From: Limnohabitans sp.
Lineage (GTDB): Bacteria; Pseudomonadota; Gammaproteobacteria; Burkholderiales; Burkholderiaceae_C
Assembly (NCBI GenBank): GCA_021300495.1
Contig: JAJTDK010000018.1
Span: 1-52,681, forward strand
Direction: 5' to 3'
DNA: 52,681 nucleotides
Shown: positions 24,299 through 34,428 of the stretch, one piece after another
Numbering within the stretch: position 1 is the stretch's first letter
How the letters are laid out: every line of letters starts with the position of its first letter
Position numbers and translations under genes: made by a program
Notes under the pieces: generated by a model
The model's database searches: none
What the model saw: the letters and a program-made list of their open reading frames with translations, nothing else
Told to the model about the DNA's origin: nothing

Positions 24299-26395
24299 TT
24301 GAACCCCGTCTTGCAACTTCAAACTTCCGAATGTGGCTTGGCTTGCTTGTGCATGATTGCCAATGCGCACGGTCAACATTGGCACCTCATGGATTTGCGG
24401 CATAAGTTTCCACAATCACTCAAGGGCGCCAACCTCAAGCAACTCATCGATCACAGCCTTGTTTTGGGTTTCAATGCCAGGCCTGTTCGCTTGGAATTGG
24501 AAGAGTTGCAGCAACTGCGCATGCCGTGCATCTTGCATTGGGACCTGAATCACTTTGTGGTGCTCCAAAAAATCAATGGCAATAAAATTACTTTGCTTGA
24601 TCCTGCGCTGGGTATCAGGGTTGTATCTCACTCAGAAGTTTCGCAACACTTCACTGGCATCGCCTTGGAACTCACGCCCCAAGCTGACTTTAAAACCAAG
24701 CCCGCACCTAAGGCCTTTCCACTTTCAATGCTCACCGGCAAGCTTCAAGGCTTTGGCAAATCTGCTCTTCAAATATTGGCCTTGGCATTTGTACTCGAAC
24801 TGTTTGCCATCTTCATGCCCATGTTCAACCAAGTCGTGGTAGACGATGTCTTAACCTCGGGTGACCACGAACTGCTTTCGGTTTTGGTTGCTGGCTTTGC
24901 CATCATTCTGCTCATTCAATCTGCACTTTCCTACGCACGCAGTTGGTGGGTCATGGTGCTCAGCCAGAGCGTTTCTATTCAGTGGCTAGGCAATGTGTTT
25001 GCGCACTTGGTCAAACTGCCAGCAGATTGGTTTTCTCAACGCCATTTGGGCGACATCTCTTCCCGCTTTGGCGCTGTTCATGACATTCAAAGAACGCTCA
25101 CACAAACCACCATTGAATCTCTGCTCGATGGCTTGATGGCCATTGCTGCACTTGTCATGATGTTCATTTACTCACCCACCCTCACTTGGGTGGTTTTATC
25201 GGCTTCAGCTTTGTATGCGCTTGTGCGCCTGATCAGTTACTCGCCCTTTAGGCATGCTGCTTCTGAGCGTTTGGTTTTGGCTGGCCAAGAACAGAGTCAC
25301 TTCATTGAAACACTTCGCGCCATGACGCCACTCAAATTGTTTGCACGCGAAAATGAGCGGCGTGCACGATGGCAAAGCCTCATGGTGGAAGTCATGAACC
25401 GCGATTTTCAAACTGCCAAGTTGAACATGGGCTTCAATGTTGCTCGCACACTTATTTTTGGCCTTGAGAATTTGTGCGTCTTTTGGCTAGGCGCCAAAAT
25501 CATTTTGCCATCGCCAACACAAGGCCACAGCGCAAGCGTTTTTACAGTGGGCATGCTGCTGGCTTTCATCAGCTACAAGGTTCAATTTACAAGCCGTATC
25601 AGTGCACTTATCAACCAAGGCATTGAACTCAAGATGCTCAATTTGCACCGTGACAGGCTGGCCGATATTGTGCTCACGCCGCCCGAGCAAGATACGCCCC
25701 ACGGCAACTTGCCTGCTCACGATTTGTCTCATTTGCCTGCCAGTCTCGAGCTTCGCAAGGTTTCATTTCGCTACAGCGAAGCAGAGCCTTGGCTGCTCTA
25801 CAACATGGATCTTTTCATTCAAGCCGGCGAGCATGTGGCCATTACGGGCGCCAGTGGTTGCGGCAAAACCACCTTGCTGAAAATTTTATTGGGTCTGCTA
25901 ACGCCAACACACGGTACCGTCTTGTATGGTGGCGTACCCGTCAGTCAACTGGGCATGACCAATGTTCGACGAAAAATTGGTGTAGTCATGCAAGAAGACG
26001 CTCTGCTGACCGGCAGCATTGCAGACAACATCGCCTTCTTTGACTTGGCACCTCAACTTCAAAGGATAGAAGCCTGCGCGCAATTGGCAGAAATTCACAA
26101 TGACATTGCACGCATGCCTATGGGTTATCACACCCTCATTGGCGAGCTTGGATCTGGTCTCAGTGGCGGTCAAAAGCAGCGTCTGTTATTGGCGCGAGCG
26201 CTCTACGCACAGCCTTCCATTTTGGCTTTAGACGAAGCCACCAGCCATTTGGACATGCAAAACGAAAGCGCTGTTTCAAACACCTTGTCACAACTCAAGC
26301 TCACGCGCATTGTCATTGCGCATCGCCCTGAAACCATTGCCCGCGCAGACAGACACATCAACTTCAGCTTGCCAGGGCTTGCCTCTTCCGCGTAA
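24299..26395 (+). CDS. Peptidase-containing ABC transporter (C39 peptidase, CvaB-type)
   Basis: 698-residue PCAT that cuts double-glycine leaders and exports the core peptide. Start TTG 24299 (MNPVLQLQTSECGLACLCMI) follows a GGAG at 24284; an in-frame TTG at 24257 would start inside the hairpin. C39 domain, residues ~1-140: Gln8 and catalytic Cys12 in LQLQTSECGLAC, His in LHWDLNHFVVL, Asp in LLDPALGIRVV, so the peptidase triad is complete. Membrane domain: ~150-430, opening with LQILALAFVLELFAIFMPMFNQVVVDDVL. ATPase: Walker A GASGCGKTTLL, signature LSGGQKQRLLLARAL, Walker B ILALDEATSHLD. The intact peptidase strongly supports cleavage of the precursor encoded 106 bases upstream. It must partner the HlyD-like adaptor and a TolC encoded elsewhere. 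Confidence 0.95.
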   Translation: MNPVLQLQTSECGLACLCMIANAHGQHWHLMDLRHKFPQSLKGANLKQLIDHSLVLGFNARPVRLELEELQQLRMPCILHWDLNHFVVLQKINGNKITLLDPALGIRVVSHSEVSQHFTGIALELTPQADFKTKPAPKAFPLSMLTGKLQGFGKSALQILALAFVLELFAIFMPMFNQVVVDDVLTSGDHELLSVLVAGFAIILLIQSALSYARSWWVMVLSQSVSIQWLGNVFAHLVKLPADWFSQRHLGDISSRFGAVHDIQRTLTQTTIESLLDGLMAIAALVMMFIYSPTLTWVVLSASALYALVRLISYSPFRHAASERLVLAGQEQSHFIETLRAMTPLKLFARENERRARWQSLMVEVMNRDFQTAKLNMGFNVARTLIFGLENLCVFWLGAKIILPSPTQGHSASVFTVGMLLAFISYKVQFTSRISALINQGIELKMLNLHRDRLADIVLTPPEQDTPHGNLPAHDLSHLPASLELRKVSFRYSEAEPWLLYNMDLFIQAGEHVAITGASGCGKTTLLKILLGLLTPTHGTVLYGGVPVSQLGMTNVRRKIGVVMQEDALLTGSIADNIAFFDLAPQLQRIEACAQLAEIHNDIARMPMGYHTLIGELGSGLSGGQKQRLLLARALYAQPSILALDEATSHLDMQNESAVSNTLSQLKLTRIVIAHRPETIARADRHINFSLPGLASSA

Positions 26396-26396
26396 G

Positions 26397-26492
26397 ATGA
26401 ACACATACAGACACAACCCGTGCCTGCCTGATTGTCTATCTGACACACCCTTTTTCAACGACGGCACCTGCCCCAGATGCCATGCCGCCTAA
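26397..26492 (+). CDS. Possible 31-residue cysteine-rich small protein
   Basis: A 31-codon ORF whose ATG comes one base after the transporter stop (TAAGATG) and whose end overlaps the methyltransferase start by 11 bases. The peptide opens MNTYRHNPCLPDCLSD and closes FNDGTCPRCHAA. Its four cysteines are spaced C-x3-C-x11-C-x2-C, a spacing that could hold a zinc ion. There is no separate ribosome-binding site, so expression would depend on coupling to the transporter gene. I recognise no family. The tight placement on both sides argues that it is real, but so short an ORF may be chance. Confidence 0.4.
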   Translation: MNTYRHNPCLPDCLSDTPFFNDGTCPRCHAA

Positions 26493-27177
26493 CTGCCCCC
26501 ATGGCTATCTAACCAAGCACGAGTCCATCGCCATTCAAGGCGCTCCCAATTTGTTCATTCGATCGTTGCTAGACAAGCAACAGTTTTACGACCCTGAAGA
26601 CGCCGCATTGGCACTGGGTATTTCTTCCGCATTCTGGTCGCTGTTTGGATTGCTGTGGCCCTCAGGTTCGAAATTGGCAGAGCGCATGGCGCAAAGGCCA
26701 GTCAACGCCAATGAACGCATTCTTGAAATTGGCTGTGGCTTGGCCCTGTCTAGCTTGGTGGGGCATCGACGAGGCGCCAACATCACGGCGTCAGACTGTC
26801 ACCCGCTGGCTGGCGAATTTCTGAAAGAGAATCTGCGCCTCAACCATCTAGGCCCCATGAACTACCGACATGGACATTGGGGTGAACACGCCACACAACA
26901 CCAAGACCTCGCTGTGAGCAGCAAGTTTGACTTGATCATTGGCAGCGACATTCTTTACGAGCGCGATGAACGTGGCGATTTGGCGCAGTACATCAATGAA
27001 CACGTTGAAGATCATTCAGAGGTTTGGGTGGTCGATCCCAATCGTGGCAATCGCTCACACTTTCACCGTAACATGGCCGCGCAAGGTTTTGCACTCAGCG
27101 AAGAGGCGCTCGACATTTCTGCCACAGAAAACGTGGCCGCCTACAAAGGCAGAATGCTCACATACTCCCGCGATTGA
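26482..27177 (+). CDS. Class I SAM-dependent methyltransferase (METTL/Methyltransf_16-like)
   Basis: 231-residue methyltransferase with a Rossmann-like SAM fold. Motif I is ILEIGCGLALSSLVGHRRGA near residue 76, followed by the acidic ASDCHPLA, and FDLIIGSDILYE near residue 153. The overall layout (an N-terminal LWPSGSKLAERM before motif I, SDILYE after) is that of the METTL21/Methyltransf_16 lysine methyltransferases. The target is unknown. It overlaps the 31-codon ORF behind the peptide transporter, so it could be part of that operon. It could equally be an unrelated housekeeping gene. No terminator is evident between the transporter and this gene. Confidence 0.82.
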   Translation: MPPNCPHGYLTKHESIAIQGAPNLFIRSLLDKQQFYDPEDAALALGISSAFWSLFGLLWPSGSKLAERMAQRPVNANERILEIGCGLALSSLVGHRRGANITASDCHPLAGEFLKENLRLNHLGPMNYRHGHWGEHATQHQDLAVSSKFDLIIGSDILYERDERGDLAQYINEHVEDHSEVWVVDPNRGNRSHFHRNMAAQGFALSEEALDISATENVAAYKGRMLTYSRD

Positions 27178-27213
27178 GCGTGCGTACTGTTGCGCAATGA
27201 GGCAGAGCCCCTC

Positions 27214-28017
27214 TCAAAGAGTCCAGTCGTAATCAATGGTCAATGGGGCGTGGTCACTGAAACGCGTCTCTTTGTAAATCTCTGCTTTTTGAGCTCCTGC
27301 TGCCAACGCTGCAGTCGCCAACTGATAATCCAATCGCCAACCCACATTCTTGGCATACGCTTGTCCGCGATTGCTCCACCAGGTGTAGCACGCGTCTGTG
27401 GTCTCAGGATGCAATTGCCGGTACACATCGACCAAGGGGCCTTCGGTGGTCATGTGCGTCATCCAAGCGCGCTCTTCTGGCAAGAAGCCACTGTTCTTTT
27501 GATTGCTTTTCCAGTTTTTCAAATCGGCTTGCTGATGCGCAATGTTCACATCGCTGCACACAATGAACTCGCGTCTAGCGCCCAAAGACTTCAAATGCGG
27601 CCCCATGTAATCCAAGAATCGAAACTTGGCCTCTTGCCTTTCAGGACCTGATGAGCCACTTGGAAAGTAAGTGCTGATGACAGAAAGCTTGCGCTTGGGG
27701 GTGTCAAACTGCAGTTCGACGAACCGGCCCTCGGCGTCAAACTCTTCAGAGCCCATGCCCACAATCACTTTCGTAGGTTCGTGTTTGCTGTAAACCGCCA
27801 CGCCTGAGTAGCCTTTTTTCTCGGCAAAATGGAAATGCCCCTTCAAGCCGGCCAAAGATTCAAATTTTCCCGCCACATCGGGCGCTTGCGCTTTAACCTC
27901 TTGCACGCAAATACAATCAGGATTGTTTTGAGCAATCCAGGCCTCCACCCCTTTGGTGGCCGCAGAACGGATGCCGTTCAAGTTCAAGCTGGTTAATTTA
28001 AACAAGGATTTCCCCAT
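27214..28017 (-). CDS. xth: Exodeoxyribonuclease III (AP endonuclease)
   Basis: Mg-dependent exonuclease III / AP endonuclease of base-excision repair, about 267 residues. Landmarks: LTSLNLNGIRSAATKGVEAW, IQNNP-type region then CVQEVKAQ with the catalytic Glu, YSGVAVYSK, STYFPSGSSGPERQEAK, CSDVNIAHQQADLKN (Asp/Asn pair), YTWWSNRGQAYAKNVGWRLDY and FSDHAPLTIDYDW with the catalytic Asp-His. ATG 28017 lies in a CATG shared with the pyrE start. A TTG at 28005 (reading MFKLTSLNLNG) has a better G-rich site (GGGGAAA) before it and is a serious alternative. Converges with the methyltransferase gene. Confidence 0.93.
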   Translation of the reverse strand: MGKSLFKLTSLNLNGIRSAATKGVEAWIAQNNPDCICVQEVKAQAPDVAGKFESLAGLKGHFHFAEKKGYSGVAVYSKHEPTKVIVGMGSEEFDAEGRFVELQFDTPKRKLSVISTYFPSGSSGPERQEAKFRFLDYMGPHLKSLGARREFIVCSDVNIAHQQADLKNWKSNQKNSGFLPEERAWMTHMTTEGPLVDVYRQLHPETTDACYTWWSNRGQAYAKNVGWRLDYQLATAALAAGAQKAEIYKETRFSDHAPLTIDYDWTL

Positions 28018-28720
28018 GGTGACTGGACACACACCGCAAACCGACACAGCGGCATTGGCGCAAGAGTTTGTTCAATTTTCTGTCGATGCGGGCGTGCTCA
28101 AGTTTGGTGAATTCAAAACCAAAGCCGGCCGCATGAGCCCTTACTTCTTCAATGCAGGCTTGTTTGACGATGGCGCCAAACTCGGAAAACTCGCTCAATT
28201 CTATGCAAAAGCTCTGATGGCAAGCGGGATCGAATTTGACATGATTTTTGGACCCGCTTACAAGGGCATTCCTTTGGGCGCAGCGGTGTCCATTGAACTG
28301 GCTCGCTTGGGCAAAATCGTGCCCTTTGCTTACAACCGCAAAGAAGCCAAGGACCATGGCGAAGGCGGCAGCTTGGTGGGTGCACCGCTTGAAGGCCGTG
28401 TGCTAATTGTGGATGACGTGATGAGCGCTGGCACGGCCGCGCGCGAATCAATTGAGCTCATCAAAAAAGCAGGCGCCACAGCACACGCCATCGCCATTGC
28501 TTTAGACCGCCAAGAAATGGCCACCGAAGTTCAAGCCGATGGCTCGGTCAAAGATGTGCAGCACAGCGCTGTGCAATATGTGCGCAACACATTGGGCATG
28601 AGCGTGTGCTGCATTGCAGAGCTGTCTGATTTGTTGGCTTACCTGTCTACGCAAACTGGCAATCAGATGGGCCAACACCTGCCCAAAGTGCAGGCCTATC
28701 GCGATCGTTACGGCGTCTAA
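28016..28720 (+). CDS. pyrE: Orotate phosphoribosyltransferase
   Basis: 234-residue type I phosphoribosyltransferase of pyrimidine synthesis, joining orotate and PRPP to give OMP. It shows the expected FKTKAGRMSPYFFNAGLFDDG, AYKGIPLGAAVSIELARLG and YNRKEAKDHGEGG loops, and the PRPP-binding motif VLIVDDVMSAGTAARESI. The ATG at 28016 has AAGGA (28003-28007) upstream. The longer frame back to 27953 lies inside xth. The two divergent start codons share the palindrome CATG, so each gene's leader and promoter must lie within the coding region of the other. The next gene, fic, starts 72 bases later behind a repeat-rich operator. Confidence 0.96.
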   Translation: MVTGHTPQTDTAALAQEFVQFSVDAGVLKFGEFKTKAGRMSPYFFNAGLFDDGAKLGKLAQFYAKALMASGIEFDMIFGPAYKGIPLGAAVSIELARLGKIVPFAYNRKEAKDHGEGGSLVGAPLEGRVLIVDDVMSAGTAARESIELIKKAGATAHAIAIALDRQEMATEVQADGSVKDVQHSAVQYVRNTLGMSVCCIAELSDLLAYLSTQTGNQMGQHLPKVQAYRDRYGV

Positions 28721-28730
28721 TGACAGCCAA

Positions 28731-28793
28731 GTGAAGCGTAAATTTTCATTTTACGCTTCACATTTGAAGCGTAAAAGTCTAAGATACGCTTCA
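28731..28793. promoter_or_regulatory. Two inverted repeats (four TGAAGCGTA half-sites) covering the fic start
   Basis: Repeat 1 (28731-28761) is a perfect 12-bp inverted repeat, GTGAAGCGTAAA / TTTACGCTTCAC, with a 7-base spacer. Repeat 2 (28765-28793) is a 9-bp inverted repeat, TGAAGCGTA / TACGCTTCA, with an 11-base spacer, and its last base is the A of the fic ATG. The four half-sites recur every 33 bases (about three helical turns) in each orientation. This looks like a pair of operators for a dimeric or tetrameric repressor, possibly the HTH part of Fic itself. Repeat 1 might also serve as a weak pyrE terminator. Confidence 0.7.
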
Positions 28794-29935
28794 TGTACCT
28801 CTGGCAATCTTCCAAATGGCCTCACTTTAAGGTCGACCTGGCTGCGCTTCAACCGGCCATCGCGGCCACACGCTTTTCACAGGGAAGGGCCATGGGGCTC
28901 GCGACGCACCTGCAATTGCCTGACCTCTTAGCGCTTCAACTTCAGGGCTGGTCAGATGAAGCTTTGGCAACAGCTCAAATTGAAGGCGAAATACTGCAAC
29001 TCAACTCGGTCAGAGCGTCTGCCGCACGTCGCTTGGGTTTGGCTGACGGCAAAAAACACAAGCGCGACGCGCGCGCCGAGGCCACACTCAATCTGCTGCA
29101 AGGCGCCTTGCAAAATAGTCATCGCGCGCTAAGTCAACAAACCTTGTGTGACTGGCAAGCCTCTTTGTTTCCAACGGGACGAAGTGGTACGCAAAAGATT
29201 CTGACCGGCGCTTATCGGACACATTCGGAGCCCATGCAAATCGTCACGCCGCGAATGGGCAAGCCCGACCTTGTGCATTATCAAGCGCCAGCTTCAGAAG
29301 ATGTCAAGCGCCACATGGACTTCTTTATCCAGTGGTTTAACAGCAGTCTGGGCAGGCAAGATGGTTTGGTGCGTGCCGCATTGGCACACCTGTGGTTTGA
29401 AACCATTCATCCCTTTGAAGATGGCAATGGTCGCATTGGCCGCGCTTTGGTGGAGATGGCCTTGGCGCAAGACCTTAAAACAGAACAACGTCTGTGGAGC
29501 TTGTCACAACAAATTTGGCATGAAAGAAGCGCTTATTACGAACAACTTCAATCGGCAACCAGCAGCGCCAACATGGACGTCACGCCTTGGGTTCAATGGT
29601 TCGTCGCTTGCATTCACAAGGCAGCTGACAGCAGCTGGGGACAGATGCAATCGGCCATGCGCAAAACACGGTTTTGGGCAGACCTGCACGAACTTCATCT
29701 AAGCCTCACGCCATCACAAAGCAAAGCCATCAACAAACTCTACGATGCAGGCCCCGATGGATTCAGTGGCGGTCTGAGTACCGAGAAATACGTCAACTTG
29801 TGCGGCGTGTCACGCGCCACTGCATATCGCGAATTGACCGCATTGTGCGAAGCTGGTTTGTTGTCGCAAACAGGCTCCGGGCGAGGCACCCGTTACCAGC
29901 TTCATCCGTCTCAAAGGGTTGGATTAGCCCTGTAA
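28793..29935 (+). CDS. Fic-family protein adenylyltransferase with N-terminal inhibitory motif and C-terminal HTH
   Basis: 380-residue Fic protein. N-terminal domain of the DUF4172 type contains the inhibitory helix motif S/T-x3-E-G as Thr60-AQI-Glu64-Gly65, so the enzyme is class II and self-inhibited. The catalytic loop [14 protein letters not shown] begins at His206 and is complete (HPFxDGNGRxxR), predicting AMP transfer from ATP to a hydroxyl of a target protein. The C-terminus from about residue 330 is a winged-helix-like part: [29 protein letters not shown], then the wing [11 protein letters not shown]. With four operator half-sites over its own start codon, autoregulation is likely. 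The target is unknown; no separate antitoxin gene is next to it. The end overlaps the gatB end by 12 bases, convergently. Confidence 0.92.
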   Translation: MYLWQSSKWPHFKVDLAALQPAIAATRFSQGRAMGLATHLQLPDLLALQLQGWSDEALATAQIEGEILQLNSVRASAARRLGLADGKKHKRDARAEATLNLLQGALQNSHRALSQQTLCDWQASLFPTGRSGTQKILTGAYRTHSEPMQIVTPRMGKPDLVHYQAPASEDVKRHMDFFIQWFNSSLGRQDGLVRAALAHLWFETIHPFEDGNGRIGRALVEMALAQDLKTEQRLWSLSQQIWHERSAYYEQLQSATSSANMDVTPWVQWFVACIHKAADSSWGQMQSAMRKTRFWADLHELHLSLTPSQSKAINKLYDAGPDGFSGGLSTEKYVNLCGVSRATAYRELTALCEAGLLSQTGSGRGTRYQLHPSQRVGLAL

Positions 29936-31381
29936 CTTCTTCAGCAACAACTCATTCACCTGCGCCGGATTGGCCTTGCCTTTGCTGGCTTTCATGATGG
30001 GGCCCACCAAACCGTTCAAGGCTTTGCTGTTGCCCGCTCTGAACTCTTCCACGTTCTTCGGGTTGGCCGCCAGCACTTCGTCAATGATGGCTTCCAAGGC
30101 GCCGGTGTCGTTCATCTGCTTCAGGCCTTTGGCCTCAATGATGGCGTCCACTTCGCCGCCCTCAGTCCACAGCGCATCAAAAACTTGCTTGGCAGCGCTG
30201 TTGCTGATGGTGTTGTCGGCAATGCGGCCAATCATGGCGGCCAGTTGCGCAGCGCTGACGGAAGCGTTCTCAATGCCCACTTCGCCCGCATTCAAGCGAC
30301 GTGACATTTCACCCATCACCCAGTTGCTGACCAGCTTGGCTTGACCGCAAGCCTTGGCCGCCGCCTCAAAGTAAGCCGCCATGGCTTTGCTTTGCGTCAA
30401 CGTGGTGGCGTCGTATTCGGGAAGACCGTAGTCGGTCACAAAACGCGCCGCCATCACGCGGGGCAATTCGGTCATCTCTGATTGCACTCGGGCCACCCAA
30501 TCTCGACCAATCACCAGAGGCGGCAAATCAGGATCGGGGAAGTAACGGTAATCGGCCGCATCTTCCTTGGTGCGCATGGCGCGTGTTTCGCCCGTATCGG
30601 GATCGAACAGCACCGTGGCTTGTTGAATGGCGTGACCCTCTTCAATTTGTTCAATTTGCCAGCGCACTTCGAAGTCGATGGCCTGCTGCATGAACTTGAA
30701 GCTGTTCAAGTTTTTAATTTCGCGGCGTGTACCCAAATCATCGCCGGGTTTGCGCACCGACACGTTGGCATCGCATCTGAAGCTGCCCTCTTGCATGTTG
30801 CCATCGCAAATGCCAATCCAAGTCACAATTTTGTGCAACTCTTTGGCATAGGCCACCGCCTCGTCGCTAGAACGAATATCAGGCTCGGTCACAATTTCTA
30901 AAAGGGGCGTGCCAGCACGGTTTAAGTCAATGCCGCTTTGGCCAATGAAGTCTTCGTGCAAAGATTTGCCCGCGTCTTCTTCCAGATGCGCACGCACCAA
31001 GCGAACGGTTTTCTTTTCATCGCCCACAAAGAACGACACCTCGCCACCTTGCACCACCGGAATTTCAAACTGGCTGATTTGATAACCCTTGGGCAGATCG
31101 GGGTAGAAATAATTTTTGCGCGCAAAAATACTTTGCTCTGCAATGTGCGCGCCCACCGCCAGGCCCAATTCAATGGCGCGCTCTACCGCACCTTTGTTCA
31201 TCACGGGCAGCGTGCCCGGCAAGGCCAAATCGACCGCACAAGCTTGCGTGTTGGGCTCTGCACCAAACGCTGTGGGAGCGCGGCTGAAAATTTTGCTCTG
31301 CGTCGAAAGTTGGGCATGTGTTTCAAAGCCAATGACCACTTCGTAGCCTTGAACCAACAGAGATTTTTGTTTCGTGCTCAT
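29924..31381 (-). CDS. gatB: Asp-tRNA(Asn)/Glu-tRNA(Gln) amidotransferase subunit B
   Basis: 485-residue subunit of the GatCAB amidotransferase, which corrects misacylated Glu-tRNA(Gln) or Asp-tRNA(Asn). GatB binds the tRNA and phosphorylates the side chain. Visible signatures: [96 protein letters not shown], and [12 protein letters not shown]. The C-terminal YqeY-like tail ([35 protein letters not shown]) is intact. The start overlaps the gatA stop as ATGA. Length is normal. Confidence 0.97.
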   Translation of the reverse strand: MSTKQKSLLVQGYEVVIGFETHAQLSTQSKIFSRAPTAFGAEPNTQACAVDLALPGTLPVMNKGAVERAIELGLAVGAHIAEQSIFARKNYFYPDLPKGYQISQFEIPVVQGGEVSFFVGDEKKTVRLVRAHLEEDAGKSLHEDFIGQSGIDLNRAGTPLLEIVTEPDIRSSDEAVAYAKELHKIVTWIGICDGNMQEGSFRCDANVSVRKPGDDLGTRREIKNLNSFKFMQQAIDFEVRWQIEQIEEGHAIQQATVLFDPDTGETRAMRTKEDAADYRYFPDPDLPPLVIGRDWVARVQSEMTELPRVMAARFVTDYGLPEYDATTLTQSKAMAAYFEAAAKACGQAKLVSNWVMGEMSRRLNAGEVGIENASVSAAQLAAMIGRIADNTISNSAAKQVFDALWTEGGEVDAIIEAKGLKQMNDTGALEAIIDEVLAANPKNVEEFRAGNSKALNGLVGPIMKASKGKANPAQVNELLLKKLQG

Positions 31382-32853
31382 TTGGCGCCTCCTGGTTGAC
31401 GGAGGTGAAAGTCGGTGGCTTGCTGCAAGCGATGTGCGGCATTGAGCAACTGCGCTTCTTTGAAATAATTGCCGATGAGCTGCAAGCCAACAGGCATGCC
31501 CTCTTCGCCAAAGCCTGCGGGTAGGCTCATGCCTGGCAAACCCGCCAAGGATGCAGGAAGTGTGAAAATATCGGCCAAATAATTGGCGACAGGGTCATCT
31601 GTTTTTTCACCTAACTTCCAAGCCACGGTGGGGGCAACGGGCCCTGCAATGACGTCGCAAACTTTGAAGGCTTGCTGGAAGTCATCCGAAATCATGCGGC
31701 GAATTTTTTGCGCTTGCAGGTAGTAAGCATCGTAATAACCGTGCGACAACACATACGCACCCGTCATGATGCGGCGCTTGACTTCTTCGCCAAAACCTTC
31801 AGCACGCGAGCGCTTGTACATGGACACCAAGTCTGTGTAATCTTTGGTGCGATGGCCAAACTTCACGCCATCAAACCGGCTTAAATTGCTAGACGCTTCT
31901 GCCGGTGCAATGATGTAGTAAACAGGAATAGAAAGCTCTGTGCGCGGCAAGCTAATGGGCACCAACTTGGCACCCAGTTTTTCATATTCTTTCAGCGCAG
32001 CATCGACCGCAGTTCGCACACCCGGTGCAAGGCCTTCACCAAAAAATTCATTGGGAATACCAATGCGCAAACCATCCAGTGATGCGTTCAAGTCGCGCGC
32101 AAAGTTTTCTGCAGGCACATCAAGCGAAGTAGAGTCGCGGTCTAAATCGGGGCCGCACATGGCCGACAACATGAGCGCACAGTCTTCGGCTGTGCGGGCC
32201 ATGGGGCCAGCTTGGTCCAAACTGGACGCATAGGCAATCATGCCGTAGCGTGAGGCGCGCCCATAGGTAGGCTTGATACCCGTAATGCTGCAAAAGCTGG
32301 CTGGCTGGCGAATGGAGCCGCCCGTGTCAGTGCCCGTTGCAGCAGGTACCAATCGCGCCGCAACCGCTGCAGAGCTACCGCCCGAAGAACCGCCAGGCAC
32401 CCGGGAGGTGTCCCAAGGGTTTGTGACGGGTTTGTAGGCCGAGTTTTCATTGGAAGAGCCCATGGCGAATTCATCGCAGTTGAGCTTGCCCACATTGACC
32501 ATGCCCGCGCCGCCAGCCTGCACGCCCAATTTGCGCACCACGGTGGCGTCAAAGGGAGAGCGATAACCCTCGAGCATTTTGGAGCCCGCGGTGGTGGGGA
32601 AGTCGGTGGTGACAAAAATGTCTTTGTGCGCCATGGGCACACCGGCCAAGGGGCCTGCTGTGCCTGCGGCCAACTGTGCGTCGGCTTCTTTGGCTTGCGC
32701 CAGAGTAGCTTCTGGGTTGAAGCTTAAAAAAGCGCCAGATGTATCGGCTTGGCTGCGCGCCAAAAAGTGCTGGGCGACCTCTGTGGCGCTGATTTTTTTT
32801 GCGCGAAGCTGGTTCGCTAAAGCGGCGACGGTCATGTCATGTAAAGCTGTCAT
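31378..32853 (-). CDS. gatA: Asp-tRNA(Asn)/Glu-tRNA(Gln) amidotransferase subunit A
   Basis: 491-residue amidase-signature glutaminase that supplies ammonia to GatB. The catalytic Ser-cisSer-Lys triad regions are seen in [13 protein letters not shown] (Lys), [32 protein letters not shown] (both serines), and [18 protein letters not shown]. The C-terminal [27 protein letters not shown] block is typical. The gene is coupled to gatB by a four-base overlap and starts eight bases after gatC. Nothing is unusual in it. Confidence 0.97.
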   Translation of the reverse strand: MTALHDMTVAALANQLRAKKISATEVAQHFLARSQADTSGAFLSFNPEATLAQAKEADAQLAAGTAGPLAGVPMAHKDIFVTTDFPTTAGSKMLEGYRSPFDATVVRKLGVQAGGAGMVNVGKLNCDEFAMGSSNENSAYKPVTNPWDTSRVPGGSSGGSSAAVAARLVPAATGTDTGGSIRQPASFCSITGIKPTYGRASRYGMIAYASSLDQAGPMARTAEDCALMLSAMCGPDLDRDSTSLDVPAENFARDLNASLDGLRIGIPNEFFGEGLAPGVRTAVDAALKEYEKLGAKLVPISLPRTELSIPVYYIIAPAEASSNLSRFDGVKFGHRTKDYTDLVSMYKRSRAEGFGEEVKRRIMTGAYVLSHGYYDAYYLQAQKIRRMISDDFQQAFKVCDVIAGPVAPTVAWKLGEKTDDPVANYLADIFTLPASLAGLPGMSLPAGFGEEGMPVGLQLIGNYFKEAQLLNAAHRLQQATDFHLRQPGGAK

Positions 32854-32861
32854 GTGGCCCC

Positions 32862-33161
32862 TTACTCGATCACTTTGGGAACCAAAAACAGGCCGCGCTC
32901 GACAGCAGGTGCACTTCGTTGATTGGCTTCCCGTTGGTTGGCCTCACTGGCGATGTCGTCGCGCAAACGCAGCGCCACTTCCTGAATGGTGGCAATGGGG
33001 TGCGGCAAGGGCTCTACACCCGTGGTGTCCACAGCGCGCATGGCTTCCACAATGCTGAAAAAGCCGTTGATTTGGTCCAACATGCGTTGGCCCTCCTCGG
33101 GCGGAAGCTCTAACCGAGCCAAATTGGCAATCCGGTCAATTTCTTGGGCGGTCAATGACAT
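32862..33161 (-). CDS. gatC: Asp-tRNA(Asn)/Glu-tRNA(Gln) amidotransferase subunit C
   Basis: 99-residue GatC, the small belt-like subunit that holds GatA and GatB together. Family wording: [50 protein letters not shown], and a C-terminal [13 protein letters not shown]. It is the first gene of gatCAB. The intergenic region to mreB (33162-33370, 209 bases) must carry the divergent promoters; I cannot assign boxes with confidence. A small ORF with a good ribosome-binding site occupies most of its mreB side. Confidence 0.95.
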   Translation of the reverse strand: MSLTAQEIDRIANLARLELPPEEGQRMLDQINGFFSIVEAMRAVDTTGVEPLPHPIATIQEVALRLRDDIASEANQREANQRSAPAVERGLFLVPKVIE

Positions 33162-33220
33162 AAAATTTAATTCTTTACAGGCACTTTACTGGCTTTGACG
33201 GCTCCAAATTTGGAGGCGCG

Positions 33221-33358
33221 ATGAACGTTTTTTTACAAGCCATAGGTTATTATCGTGTGTTCGACGAAAGCTCCTCAAAAAAGCTTACTCAAGCCCCCAA
33301 TTTACACTCTTCAATGCTCCCCCTAACTGTAGGCTTGCAAGATAAAACCCACAGTTGA
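33221..33358 (+). CDS. Possible 45-residue leader ORF upstream of mreB
   Basis: ATG 33221 is preceded by GGAGG at 33212-33216, four bases away, and opens a 45-codon frame ending in TGA at 33356-33358, 12 bases before the mreB ATG. The product begins MNVFLQAIGYYRVFDESSS and shows no recognisable family or membrane segment. Codons are AT-rich (TTA, ATA, CTA), unlike mreB. It may be a chance ORF in a leader, or a leader peptide whose translation affects mreB. Only the ribosome-binding site and placement support it. Confidence 0.25.
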   Translation: MNVFLQAIGYYRVFDESSSKKLTQAPNLHSSMLPLTVGLQDKTHS

Positions 33359-34414
<1,056 letters not shown>

Positions 34415-34428
34415 CACCGGCGCAATTC

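Noticed and set aside
28793-29935. Fic gene as half of a classical fic/antitoxin pair
   Set aside because: The inhibitory S/T-x3-E-G motif is inside the protein itself and no small antitoxin gene adjoins it.
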